Of a stretch of DNA of 64,000 nucleotides, positions 41,486 through 52,520 are shown one piece after another. Numbering within the stretch: the stretch's first letter is position 1; each line of letters starts with the position of its first letter. Location: assembly GCA_013044035.1 (NCBI GenBank), contig JABEVE010000009.1, forward strand, positions 1 to 64,000. Direction: 5' to 3'. The stretch is from Burkholderiales bacterium. Lineage in GTDB: Bacteria > Pseudomonadota > Gammaproteobacteria > Burkholderiales > Burkholderiaceae_C. The notes under the pieces were generated by a model, which did no database searches, was not told the origin of the DNA, and worked only from the letters and a program-made list of their open reading frames with translations. The position numbers and the translations under genes are program-made.

Positions 41486-42940
41486 ATGTCTGCCGCCATC
41501 TCCAACACCCGCCCCGCTCCCGATCAGGTCCTCGCCGACATTGCCGACTATGTTCTCGACCAGACCCGCTTTGACGGCGTGGCCTTCGAAACCGCGCGGC
41601 TCTGCCTGATCGACACTCTGGGTTGCGGGCTGGAGGCGCTGGAGTACCCGGCCTGCACCAAGCTGCTCGGACCGGTGGTGCCCGGCACCGTTGTGCCGCA
41701 TGGCGCCAAGGTTCCCGGCACGCCTTACCAGCTCGACCCCATCCAGGCGGCGTTCAACATCGGCACCATGATCCGCTGGCTGGACTTCAACGACACCTGG
41801 CTGGCAGCGGAATGGGGCCATCCGTCCGACAACCTCGGCGGCATCCTCGCCGTGGCCGACTGGCTGAGCCGCAACGCCGTGGCGCATGGTGAGGCGCCGC
41901 TCACCATGCGCGACGTGCTCAACGGTATCATCCAGGCGCATGAAATCCAGGGCGTGATCGCGCTGGAAAACAGCTTCAACAAGGTAGGCCTGGACCATGT
42001 GGTGCTGGTCAAGGTGGCCACCACCGCCGTGGTGGCGCGCCTGCTGGGCCTGTCGCGCGACGAGATCATCAACGCCGTGTCGCTGGCCTGGGTCGACGGC
42101 CAATCCCTGCGCACCTACCGCCATGCCCCCAACACCGGCAGCCGCAAGAGCTGGGCCGCGGGCGACGCCACCAGTCGCGGTGTGCGCCTGGCCCTCATCG
42201 CCAAGACGGGCGAGATGGGCTATCCCTCGGTGCTCAGTGCCAAAACCTGGGGCTTTTACGACGTCAGCTTCCGCGGCCAGCCGTTCAAGTTCCAGCGCCC
42301 TTACGGCAGCTATGTGATGGAAAACGTGTTGTTCAAGATCAGCTTCCCCGCCGAATTCCACAGCCAGACCGCGGTGGAAGCGGCGATGACCCTGCACCAG
42401 CAACTCAAGGCCGCAGGCCAGCGTGCCGAGGACATCGCGTCCATCACCATCCGCACCCACGAAGCCTGCATCCGCATCATCGACAAGCAGGGTCCGCTGA
42501 ACAACCCGGCTGACCGCGACCATTGCATCCAGTACATGGTGGCTGTGCCGCTGCTGTTTGGCCGGCTCACCGCATCCGACTACGAAGACAGCGTCGCCGC
42601 CGACCCCCGCATCGACACCCTGCGCGACAAGATCCGTTGTGTCGAAGACGCGCAGTACACACGCGACTACCACGACCCCGACAAGCGCTCCATCGCCAAC
42701 GCGTTGACCGTCACGATGAACGACGGCACGGTGCTGCCCGAAGTCGCGGTGGACTATCCCATCGGCCACAAGCGCCGCCGCACCGACGGCATCCCCCTGC
42801 TCGAAGCCAAGTTCCGCACCAATCTGGCGCGCCGTTTCGCCGCGAAGCAGCAGGAACGCATCGTGCACGCGTCGCTCGACACGGCCCGCCTCGCGGCCAT
42901 GCCGGTGCACCGCTATGTGGACTTGTACTGCCCCGACTGA
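41486..42940 (+). CDS. prpD: 2-Methylcitrate dehydratase
   Basis: Dehydrates 2-methylcitrate to 2-methyl-cis-aconitate without Fe-S. 484 aa of the MmgE/PrpD family. Blocks include [37 protein letters not shown] and [15 protein letters not shown]. An aconitase gene follows and could hydrate the product. Confidence 0.95.
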   Translation: MSAAISNTRPAPDQVLADIADYVLDQTRFDGVAFETARLCLIDTLGCGLEALEYPACTKLLGPVVPGTVVPHGAKVPGTPYQLDPIQAAFNIGTMIRWLDFNDTWLAAEWGHPSDNLGGILAVADWLSRNAVAHGEAPLTMRDVLNGIIQAHEIQGVIALENSFNKVGLDHVVLVKVATTAVVARLLGLSRDEIINAVSLAWVDGQSLRTYRHAPNTGSRKSWAAGDATSRGVRLALIAKTGEMGYPSVLSAKTWGFYDVSFRGQPFKFQRPYGSYVMENVLFKISFPAEFHSQTAVEAAMTLHQQLKAAGQRAEDIASITIRTHEACIRIIDKQGPLNNPADRDHCIQYMVAVPLLFGRLTASDYEDSVAADPRIDTLRDKIRCVEDAQYTRDYHDPDKRSIANALTVTMNDGTVLPEVAVDYPIGHKRRRTDGIPLLEAKFRTNLARRFAAKQQERIVHASLDTARLAAMPVHRYVDLYCPD

Positions 42941-43096
42941 ATGGACCGCAGCCGCACCGCGCGACTGCGGCGCGCTCAGCCGCCTTTCCATTCGCCCTGA
43001 TTGTCCTCATTCGCCCTGATTCGCCTCACCTCGCGCCGTACCGGCGCCGATCTTCACCGACCACCCGCCTCACACCAAACCCCACCGGAGTTCGCC

Positions 43097-45853
<2,757 letters not shown>

Positions 45854-45894
45854 CACGAACGAGGTAACCACCCCACCTGCTGTTCAGCGCAACA

Positions 45895-45934
45895 GATGTG
45901 ACAAGGCCCGCTACAAAGCGGGCCTTGTCACATC
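45895..45934. terminator. 18-bp perfect hairpin after acnA
   Basis: GATGTGACAAGGCCCGCT, loop ACAA, then its exact complement. There is no T tract on either strand. It lies between the convergent acnA and lipoprotein genes, so a Rho-assisted or bidirectional stop, or an mRNA 3' end stabiliser, are both possible. Confidence 0.65.
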
Positions 45935-45995
45935 TCAAGGCAGCGCAGGTCCAGGCTCGACACAGTACGGTCCCAGGGCACTCAAAACCGCCAGA

Positions 45996-46739
45996 TTAGG
46001 GAAAAGTTGCGCTCCAGGTACCGCTAGTTGGTGGGTTAGTTGTTTTGTTTGACCACGTGCCGTTGTTCACCGAACCGCCCCCGCCACTCAGCACGAACGT
46101 GCCGTTGTATGTCGCGCCTGTCTGCGCGTTTCCGGAAAAGGTTCCGTTATTTGGAGTACTGGCGTTGGTTTGAAGTACACCGCTCAAGGTGAACTGCTGC
46201 GAACTCGGTAGAGTTTGTGTACAAGAGGCTTGCTGTATTGCTCCGGTTGAAAGCACGCTGATGGTGCAATTCCCTGACGAGCCGCCCGTGTATGTAGCGT
46301 GCCAGGTGCCTACAAAGGGATGGATTTGCTCAGTTGTGGCCGGAGACAAATTGCATGGACTTGGCCCAACGATACAAGTGTTTGTTGCAACTGAGCCCGA
46401 TGCATTCTTGATGGCCGGCGCCGTCATGACTACGCTCGGCGGGTTCGTACAGCCCGGTGTTGTCGACAAGCCCGATGTGGGCAACACATAATTTCCATTG
46501 CTATCGGTGTAGGCAACTGCGCAGACTATTGCAGACGAAGGGTCGGTCGCAGTGACTTCAGTGTTGTTAGGCACCGGGGTGGAACCGTTACTGACTGTTC
46601 CGGTCATTGACAGAACTGATCCGCCAGAAGCCGGGTTTGGCGGAGCAGACGGACCTGCGTTCCCGCCCCCACCGCCACCCCCACACCCAGCCAATAAACC
46701 AGCCGTCACGATGCAAACCAAAACCAGACCTTTGTGCAT
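45996..46739 (-). CDS. Lipoprotein of unknown function
   Basis: 247 aa. The lipobox LLAG-C places the lipidated residue at Cys19, followed by a poly-Gly stretch typical of Burkholderiales lipoproteins. The mature part is rich in Thr, Ser, Asn and Gly, with a first domain reminiscent of carboxypeptidase-like beta folds (AYTDSNGNYVLPTSG) and a second starting HPFVGTWHATYTG that ends in repeated NGTF/SGTW strands. Base composition is visibly more AT-rich than neighbours, suggesting a later arrival. No function can be given. Confidence 0.8.
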   Translation of the reverse strand: MHKGLVLVCIVTAGLLAGCGGGGGGGNAGPSAPPNPASGGSVLSMTGTVSNGSTPVPNNTEVTATDPSSAIVCAVAYTDSNGNYVLPTSGLSTTPGCTNPPSVVMTAPAIKNASGSVATNTCIVGPSPCNLSPATTEQIHPFVGTWHATYTGGSSGNCTISVLSTGAIQQASCTQTLPSSQQFTLSGVLQTNASTPNNGTFSGNAQTGATYNGTFVLSGGGGSVNNGTWSNKTTNPPTSGTWSATFP

Positions 46740-46823
46740 GTTGTCCTCGTGCTGTCGTTGATGTTCGGGGCGTTGCCCCTTCCTGGATTGGACACTCTTT
46801 CGATGCCCCGCAGTCCCCCTGGT

Positions 46824-47783
46824 TCAAGTGGCGTCATGTTCGCGCAGGCGTCCATCTGTGTCGCTGCCGCGCTCCAGCAAGCACAGCAGCGAGCTGATGT
46901 CGTCCTGACCCAGGCCCAGCGCCATCAGTTGCTCCAGTTGCTGGCGCACCACCTGTAACGCCGGGAGATGAAGGCCCGCTTCTTGCGCTATGGCGGCAGC
47001 GAGGCCGAAGTCCTTGGCATGCAGCCGGGCCTGGATGCCAGGGGCAAAATCGTGCGCGACCATTTTCGGACCCATCCAATCCAGCATGCGGCTGCCGGCC
47101 AGGCCAGCGGAGATGGCGGCGAGCACGCGCTGCAGGTCGGCGCCCTCGGCCTGGGCGAAACGCAGGGCCTCGGCGATGCCTTCGATGTTGATGACCTGCA
47201 CGATCTGGTTGCACAGTTTCGTCACCTGCCCACTGCCCACCGGGCCGATATGGGTGATGGTGCGGCCGAGCAGGCGCAGCAGCGGCAAGGCAAGCGTGAA
47301 GGTGGCTGCCTCGCCACCGACCATGATGGACAGGCTGGCCTCGATCGCGCCTTTCTCGCCACCTGAAACGGGCGCATCGAGAAAACCGACATCCTGCTCG
47401 GCCAGTACCGCGCCGATGCGCCGTGCGCCCGCCGGGGCGATGGTGCTGTGGTCGATGCAGACGACGCCTGGCCGGGCGCCCTGCATGGCCCCCTGCGGCC
47501 CGATGAGCACCTGCTCCACATCGGCCGTGGCGGTGACGTTGCTGAAGATGAAAGCCGCGCCCTGCGCCGCTTCGGCGGGGGAATTGCACACGACCATGCC
47601 GGCCTGCGCGGCGCGCTCGCGCTTGGCCGCATCGCGCGCGTGCACGCGCAACGCATGGCCGGCGCGCTGCAAATGCTCGCACATGGCCCAGCCCATCGCC
47701 CCCAGACCGATGAAGGCCAGGGTCTGCGACTGTCGGGATGGTGCTGAGGTGTCGATGCCGGATTCGGCTGCGAAAGATGGCAT
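46824..47783 (-). CDS. NAD(P)-dependent oxidoreductase, 3-hydroxyisobutyrate dehydrogenase family
   Basis: 319 aa beta-hydroxyacid dehydrogenase. The Rossmann motif is FIGLGAMGWAMCEHL, the substrate loop DAPVSGGEKGAIEASL, and the catalytic Lys is in GQVTKLCNQI. Members reduce tartronate semialdehyde, 3-hydroxyisobutyrate, glyoxylate or succinic semialdehyde; the exact substrate cannot be told. It stands alone, upstream of the lipoprotein on the same strand. Confidence 0.88.
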   Translation of the reverse strand: MPSFAAESGIDTSAPSRQSQTLAFIGLGAMGWAMCEHLQRAGHALRVHARDAAKRERAAQAGMVVCNSPAEAAQGAAFIFSNVTATADVEQVLIGPQGAMQGARPGVVCIDHSTIAPAGARRIGAVLAEQDVGFLDAPVSGGEKGAIEASLSIMVGGEAATFTLALPLLRLLGRTITHIGPVGSGQVTKLCNQIVQVINIEGIAEALRFAQAEGADLQRVLAAISAGLAGSRMLDWMGPKMVAHDFAPGIQARLHAKDFGLAAAIAQEAGLHLPALQVVRQQLEQLMALGLGQDDISSLLCLLERGSDTDGRLREHDAT

Positions 47784-47947
47784 GGCGATTGCGAGCTGGA
47801 ATGAGCGCAGATCTTAAAACCAGTCTTGGAAACCTGTCCCGAGGCGATCGCATGCATTGACCAGCCTCCGGTGGCGCCCCTTCATCGCTGAGCCTGCCTT
47901 GTGGCTTGCAGATAGCGAAGCCCTATGACCGGGATTGCAAAGCAGCA

Positions 47948-47976
47948 TTGGACAGCGTGCTGCTCGCCCCCTAAAT
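47948..47976 (+). promoter_or_regulatory. Predicted promoter of the rubrerythrin unit
   Basis: TTGGAC, 17-base spacer, CTAAAT. The only sigma70-like pair I see in the gap upstream. No OxyR-type motif was recognised. Confidence 0.4.
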
Positions 47977-48036
47977 TCGCGGGTGCCGCGTGCAGCGGCA
48001 AGATCGTGTTCAGCGTCTGCACCCTAGGAGAAAACG

Positions 48037-48459
48037 ATGTCATCACTCAAAGGCTCGAAAACCGAGCAAAACTTGAAGGACGCCTTCGCCGGCGAGTCCA
48101 TGGCCAACCGCCGTTACCTGTACTTCGCCAACAAGGCCGACGTGGAAGGCCAGAATGATGTTTCGGCGCTGTTTCGCTCCACCGCCGAGGGGGAAACCGG
48201 GCACGCGCATGGCCATCTCGAATTCCTCGAAGCCGTGGGCGATCCGGCCACCGGCCTGCCCATTGGCCCCACGCGTGACAATCTGAAAGCCGCCGTGGCC
48301 GGCGAAACCCACGAGTACACCGACATGTATCCGGGCATGGCCAAAACCGCCCGCGATGAAGGGTTCGACGAAATCGCCGACTGGTTCTCCACCCTGGCCA
48401 AGGCCGAGCGTTCGCACGCCAACCGCTACCAGAAGGCCTTGGATGCGCTGAGCGACTGA
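48037..48459 (+). CDS. Rubrerythrin (diiron domain only)
   Basis: 140-aa ferritin-like diiron protein that reduces hydrogen peroxide. Ligands fit the family: Glu20, Glu53 and His56 from the first helix pair, Glu90, Glu93, Glu124 and His127 from the second half. It lacks the C-terminal rubredoxin domain of classical rubrerythrins, so it needs an outside electron donor. The ribosome site AGGAGA is strong. The Fe-S protein and DUF3501 gene follow in the same direction. Confidence 0.93.
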   Translation: MSSLKGSKTEQNLKDAFAGESMANRRYLYFANKADVEGQNDVSALFRSTAEGETGHAHGHLEFLEAVGDPATGLPIGPTRDNLKAAVAGETHEYTDMYPGMAKTARDEGFDEIADWFSTLAKAERSHANRYQKALDALSD

Positions 48460-48616
48460 GCCGCTTCCCGGCCTGCTTCACATCCACCCACGGCAGCCTC
48501 GCGCTGCCGTGGCACATTCTGGCCTGCTCGTTCCAGCCGTGCTGCGGCAAGCCCGCATCCACCCTGGGAAAATGGCCGCGCGACACCACCGTTTCAGACC
48601 ACACGAGGCATGAACC

Positions 48617-49981
48617 ATGTCCACGCACGAAGGCAATCTCGAAGCCCCCACCCGGCATCCGCTCGATTGGCTGAACCCCAAGTTCTACGACGAGCAAGAC
48701 TGCATGCACGAGCTGGAGCGCATCTTCGACATCTGCCACGGGTGCAGACGCTGTGTTTCGTTGTGCCAGTCCTTCCCCACCTTGTTCGACCTGGTGGACG
48801 ACAGCAGCACCGGCGAGGTCGACGGCGTGGACAAGCAGGACTTCTGGAAGGTGGTGGACCAGTGCTACATCTGCGACTTGTGCTACATGACCAAATGTCC
48901 TTATGTGCCGCCGCATCCGTGGAACCTCGACTTCCCCCACACCATGCTGCGCGCCAAGGCCATTCAGTTCAAGCAGGGCCAGGTGTCCAAAGCCAACCAG
49001 TTCCTCGCATCGACCGATGTGCACGGCAAGCTGGCCGGCATTCCGGTGGTCGTTCAGGTGGCCAACGCCGTGAACAAGCTGCCAGCGACCCGAGCCCTGC
49101 TGGAGAACACCTTGGGGGTGGACCGCAAGGCCTGGCTGCCGGATCTGGCAAGCAAGAAATTCCGTTCGGCAGCGCCCAGGGCTACGGCCACGTCGGCAAT
49201 CGACGGCGAACGCACGCCGGGCAAAGTCGCCGTTTTCTCCACCTGCTTCATCAACGCCAACGAGCCCGGCATCGGCCTCGATCTGCTCAAGGTGCTGGAG
49301 CACAACGGCATTGCCTACGAGCTGGTGAACAAGGAGCAATGCTGCGGCATGCCCAAGCTGGAACTGGGCGATCTCGACGGTGTGGCCCGTGCCAAGGAAG
49401 CCAACATTCCCGTGTTGGCCAAGTACGCCCATGCCGGCTACGCCATCCTCACCGGCGTGCCGTCGTGCACACTGATGTTCAAGCAGGAGCTGCCGCTGAT
49501 GTACCCGGTTGACTCCGACGTCAAGGCCGTGCAGGAGGCGATGTGGGATCCGTTCGAATACTTCGTCGCCCGCCACAAGGACGGCCTGCTCAAGACCGAT
49601 TTCAAGCAGGCCCTGGGCAAGGTGTCTTACCAGATTCCGTGCCACAGCCGGGTGCAGAACATGGGGCGTAAGACCGAGGATCTGTTCAAGCTCATCGGTC
49701 AGAGCGTGGCGGTGCAGCTCACCACCATCGAGCGTTGCTCGGGTCATGCCGGCACCTACGGCGTGAAAAAGGCCCACCATGCCGACGCCATGAAAATCGG
49801 CAAGCCAGTGTTCAAATCCATGGCCGCGCCGCAGCCCGACTTCATCAGCTCCGACTGCCCGCTGGGCGGCCACCACATTGCGCAAGGTATCGCCGAGCTC
49901 GGCGATGCCTCCGGCAGCTCACCCCATCAACCCAAACTCGTGCATCCTTTGAGCCTGCTGCGCATGGCCTACGGGCTGTAA
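48617..49981 (+). CDS. Iron-sulfur oxidoreductase with CCG domains (GlpC/HdrD-like)
   Basis: 454 aa. Two [4Fe-4S] motifs (Cys40, 43, 46, 50 and Cys83, 86, 89, 94) are followed by two cysteine-rich domains. The first has Cys209, CCG at 241-243 and Cys283; the second has Cys341, CSG at 373-375 and Cys413, so one Cys of the usual pair is Ser. Such domains pass electrons between Fe-S centres and membrane quinone or thiols. The gene lies between rubrerythrin and a DUF3501 gene; I infer that it supplies or removes electrons for rubrerythrin. No glpA/glpB dehydrogenase genes are near, so GlpC proper is unlikely. Confidence 0.85.
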   Translation: MSTHEGNLEAPTRHPLDWLNPKFYDEQDCMHELERIFDICHGCRRCVSLCQSFPTLFDLVDDSSTGEVDGVDKQDFWKVVDQCYICDLCYMTKCPYVPPHPWNLDFPHTMLRAKAIQFKQGQVSKANQFLASTDVHGKLAGIPVVVQVANAVNKLPATRALLENTLGVDRKAWLPDLASKKFRSAAPRATATSAIDGERTPGKVAVFSTCFINANEPGIGLDLLKVLEHNGIAYELVNKEQCCGMPKLELGDLDGVARAKEANIPVLAKYAHAGYAILTGVPSCTLMFKQELPLMYPVDSDVKAVQEAMWDPFEYFVARHKDGLLKTDFKQALGKVSYQIPCHSRVQNMGRKTEDLFKLIGQSVAVQLTTIERCSGHAGTYGVKKAHHADAMKIGKPVFKSMAAPQPDFISSDCPLGGHHIAQGIAELGDASGSSPHQPKLVHPLSLLRMAYGL

Positions 49982-50012
49982 GCACGACAGGACCGCAACC
50001 GGAGATCAAACC

Positions 50013-50597
50013 ATGACCCTGACCCGCGACAGTCTGCTGACGCTCGAGGCCTATGCCAAGGCGCGCAAGCAGATGCGAGCCGACATCATTCCCCACCGCC
50101 TGCTGCGTTCAGTGCGCCTGGGCGAGTTCATGAACCTGCAGTTCGAAGACGAGCACACCATTCGCTACCAGGTGCAGGAGATGCTGCGCATCGAGAAAAT
50201 CTTCGAGGAACAGGGCATCCAGGACGAACTGCAGACCTACACGCCCCTCGTGCCCGACGGCCACAACTGGAAGGCCACCATGCTGCTCGAATATCCGGAT
50301 GTGGAACAGCGCCGCGTGGCGCTGGGCCAGCTCATCGGCGTGGAAGGCAAGGTGTATGTGGAGGTTGCCGGGCAGCCGCGTGTCTACGCCATCGCCGATG
50401 AAGACCTGGAGCGCGACAACGCCGAAAAAACCGCATCGGTGCACTTCCTGCGCTTCGAGTTCGGCCCGGCGATGATGGCCGTGATGCGAACCGGCCCCGG
50501 CATCGTCATCGGCTGCGATCACCCCCACTACGATATGCGGCAAGTCATCGCGCCAGCCACGCGCGATGCGCTGCTGAAGGATCTTGCAGCGACCTGA
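50013..50597 (+). CDS. DUF3501 family protein
   Basis: 194 aa, no signal peptide or TM. The start MTLTRDSLLTLEAYAKARKQ, the RSVRLGEFMNLQFED block and a C-terminal FGPAMMAVMRTGPGI are what I recall of DUF3501, a family of unknown function that travels with rubrerythrin and Fe-S oxidoreductase genes. It starts 31 bases after the Fe-S gene and is probably co-translated with it. A role in the same redox path is inference. Confidence 0.82.
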   Translation: MTLTRDSLLTLEAYAKARKQMRADIIPHRLLRSVRLGEFMNLQFEDEHTIRYQVQEMLRIEKIFEEQGIQDELQTYTPLVPDGHNWKATMLLEYPDVEQRRVALGQLIGVEGKVYVEVAGQPRVYAIADEDLERDNAEKTASVHFLRFEFGPAMMAVMRTGPGIVIGCDHPHYDMRQVIAPATRDALLKDLAAT

Positions 50598-50701
50598 CGA
50601 CGCGCCTGCAACGGCAGGCTCGTCCGCCCCGGTCGCCGCACCCCGTCCCGCGCTTGCATCGCCCCTGCCTCACGCCCTGCGCCGGCCGCTCTCCACGACC
50701 C

Positions 50702-51490
50702 ATGCTCATCGTCCTCTCCCCCGCCAAGACACTGGACTACACCAGTCCGGTACCCGAGCTTCCCGTCACCCTGCCACGATTCATTCCGCAGTCCGCGGCG
50801 TTGATCAAGCTGCTGCGCGGCCAAAGCCCGGCCGAGCTTGCCAGCCTGATGGGCATTTCCGACAAGCTCGCCACGCTCAACGCCAACCGCTATGCGGCAT
50901 GGTCCAAGCTCTTCACCGCCGACAACAGCCGCCCTGCCATCCTCGCCTTCAACGGCGACGTCTACGAAGGCCTCGATGCCGCGCACCTCAAACCCAAAGA
51001 CCTGCAGTGGGCGCAAGACCACATCGCCCTGCTCAGCGGCTTGTACGGCGTCCTGCGCCCGCTGGATCTGATGCAACCCTATCGGCTGGAAATGGGCACC
51101 AAGCTGCCCAACCCCAAGGGTGCGAACCTCTATGCCTACTGGGGCAGTCGTATCGCCAAAACCCTGCGCGATCAGCTCTGCACGCAGTCCTCCAGGGTGC
51201 TGATCAACCTGGCGTCCGATGAATACTTCGGCGCCGTGGACACCAAGGCCCTCGCCCTACCCGTCATCCAGCCTGTGTTTCAGGAGAGCGAAAACGGCCA
51301 GCACAAGGTCATCAGTTTCTACGCCAAGCGCGCCCGCGGCCTCATGGCCCGCTACGCCATCATCCACCGCATCGCCGACCCCGAGCGCCTCAAGGCCTTC
51401 GACGCCGAAGGCTACCGCTACGCCCCAGAAGCCTCGAGCCCATCCCGCTGGGTGTTCCGCCGCCCCAAGCCCGCTGCGGCTCGGCTATGA
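50702..51490 (+). CDS. yaaA: Peroxide stress protein YaaA
   Basis: 262 aa of the YaaA (DUF328) family, which lowers free iron during peroxide stress in E. coli. Recognisable parts are MLIVLSPAKTLDYTSP, FNGDVYEGLDA and GLYGVLRPLDLMQPYRLEMG. The ATG is 48 bases inside a longer open frame that lacks family sequence. It follows the rubrerythrin trio in the same direction, which fits a shared stress role. Its stop overlaps the -10 of the tRNA gene. Confidence 0.95.
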   Translation: MLIVLSPAKTLDYTSPVPELPVTLPRFIPQSAALIKLLRGQSPAELASLMGISDKLATLNANRYAAWSKLFTADNSRPAILAFNGDVYEGLDAAHLKPKDLQWAQDHIALLSGLYGVLRPLDLMQPYRLEMGTKLPNPKGANLYAYWGSRIAKTLRDQLCTQSSRVLINLASDEYFGAVDTKALALPVIQPVFQESENGQHKVISFYAKRARGLMARYAIIHRIADPERLKAFDAEGYRYAPEASSPSRWVFRRPKPAAARL

Positions 51491-51491
51491 T
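51486..51491 (+). promoter_or_regulatory. -10 element of tRNA-Ala
   Basis: TATGAT lies 12 bases upstream of the mature tRNA 5' end and includes the yaaA stop codon. No good -35 was seen at 17 bases, so the tRNA may also be read from yaaA. Confidence 0.45.
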
Positions 51492-51503
51492 TCTAGGATC
51501 GTT

Positions 51504-51579
<76 letters not shown>

Positions 51580-51607
51580 ACAGACAGTTCGCTAGTGTGC
51601 ATAGAAG

Positions 51608-51648
51608 GCCGCAAAGCTCAGAGAAATCAAGGCTTTGCGGCGTTTTTT
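51608..51648 (+). terminator. Intrinsic terminator after tRNA-Ala
   Basis: GCCGCAAAGC and GCTTTGCGGC form a perfect 10-bp stem around a 14-base loop, followed by GTTTTTT. Confidence 0.88.
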
Positions 51649-51703
51649 CATTCGTGGCCGTGCGCAGGGATGCGTTGACAGCCGGGGGTACACGGGGCTG
51701 TAA

Positions 51704-51877
51704 ATCGGTGGCATTTCCCAAAGCGAGGGGATAGAAACCGCCTGGAAGCCCACCATGCCCCTGACAGACACCGCCAGCCTGGGCACCACGTACAACCACA
51801 CCCGCTTCATCGCCACCCGCCGCAAGATGATGCAGGACTGGAGCGACGAACTGGACAAGCTTAAATTGACTGGTTAG
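51704..51877 (+). pseudogene. C-terminal stub of a phage-type (tyrosine) integrase
   Basis: A 57-codon open stretch with an in-frame stop just before it and no start context. The peptide contains LGTTYNHTRFIATRRKMMQD and then WSDELDKL, which matches the usual last residues of P4-type integrases (a Tyr-x-Arg..., RRxMMQxW, ADYLD-like ending). It sits 125 bases after the tRNA, the normal place for such an integrase, but the catalytic region is gone. Confidence 0.6.
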
Positions 51878-51894
51878 TCGCTCTTTATTAAACT
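51866..51894 (+). promoter_or_regulatory. Predicted promoter/operator of the TetR gene
   Basis: -35 TTGACT, 17-base spacer, -10 TAAACT, followed only 7 bases later by the TetR ATG, so the mRNA would be leaderless or nearly so. The -35 overlaps GACT-GGTT-AGTC, a palindrome of the sort TetR regulators bind. A related GTGACTAGAC lies before the next gene. Confidence 0.55.
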
Positions 51895-51900
51895 GGGTAG

Positions 51901-52467
51901 ATGGCACGTCCACGAAGTGAAGACAAGCGCAATGCAATCCTTGCGGCGGCAACGCGCGTGATCGCCGCACAGGGACTAGGCGCCCCCACGGCACTGATCG
52001 CCCAGGAAGCGGGCGTCTCAAACGGTTCGCTGTTTACATATTTCAAGACGAAGACCGATTTGTTCAACGACCTCTATCTCGAACTGAAATCGGGGATGGC
52101 CTCTTCTGCCGTGGATGGTCTGCCTGCAAGGGCATCGCTTCACAGGCAGCTGTTCCACACCTGGTCCAACTGGATGCGCTGGGGATCCGAACATCCCGAA
52201 AGGCGGCGGGCCCTGACCTTGCTCGGTGTGTGCGATGAGATCACGCCACAGAGCCGTGCTGCCGGCCACACCGTCATGGCCGGGTTGGCCGAATTGATGG
52301 AACGATGTCGAGCACATGGATCCATGCGGAACGTTTCGATGCCGTTCTTCGCCTCGATCATGACCTCAGTGGCCGATGCCACCATCGACCACATGATCCA
52401 AGACCCCGGTCAGGCGGAGCAGCATTGCAAAGTGGGCTTCGATGTGCTTTGGCGTGCCATCGCATGA
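51901..52467 (+). CDS. TetR-family transcriptional regulator
   Basis: 188 aa. An N-terminal TetR HTH (residues 8-55) contains ALIAQEAGVSNGSLFTYFKT; the rest is an all-helical ligand domain. The ATG is adopted although no Shine-Dalgarno is visible. It precedes two short-chain dehydrogenases on the same strand and probably represses itself and them. It lies in the imported segment after the tRNA; codon choice is looser than in the core genes. Confidence 0.92.
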   Translation: MARPRSEDKRNAILAAATRVIAAQGLGAPTALIAQEAGVSNGSLFTYFKTKTDLFNDLYLELKSGMASSAVDGLPARASLHRQLFHTWSNWMRWGSEHPERRRALTLLGVCDEITPQSRAAGHTVMAGLAELMERCRAHGSMRNVSMPFFASIMTSVADATIDHMIQDPGQAEQHCKVGFDVLWRAIA

Positions 52468-52520
52468 TCTTTTTTCCGCCTTAGAAGAGTGACTAGACAA
52501 ACATGATGGAGAGCCTATCC

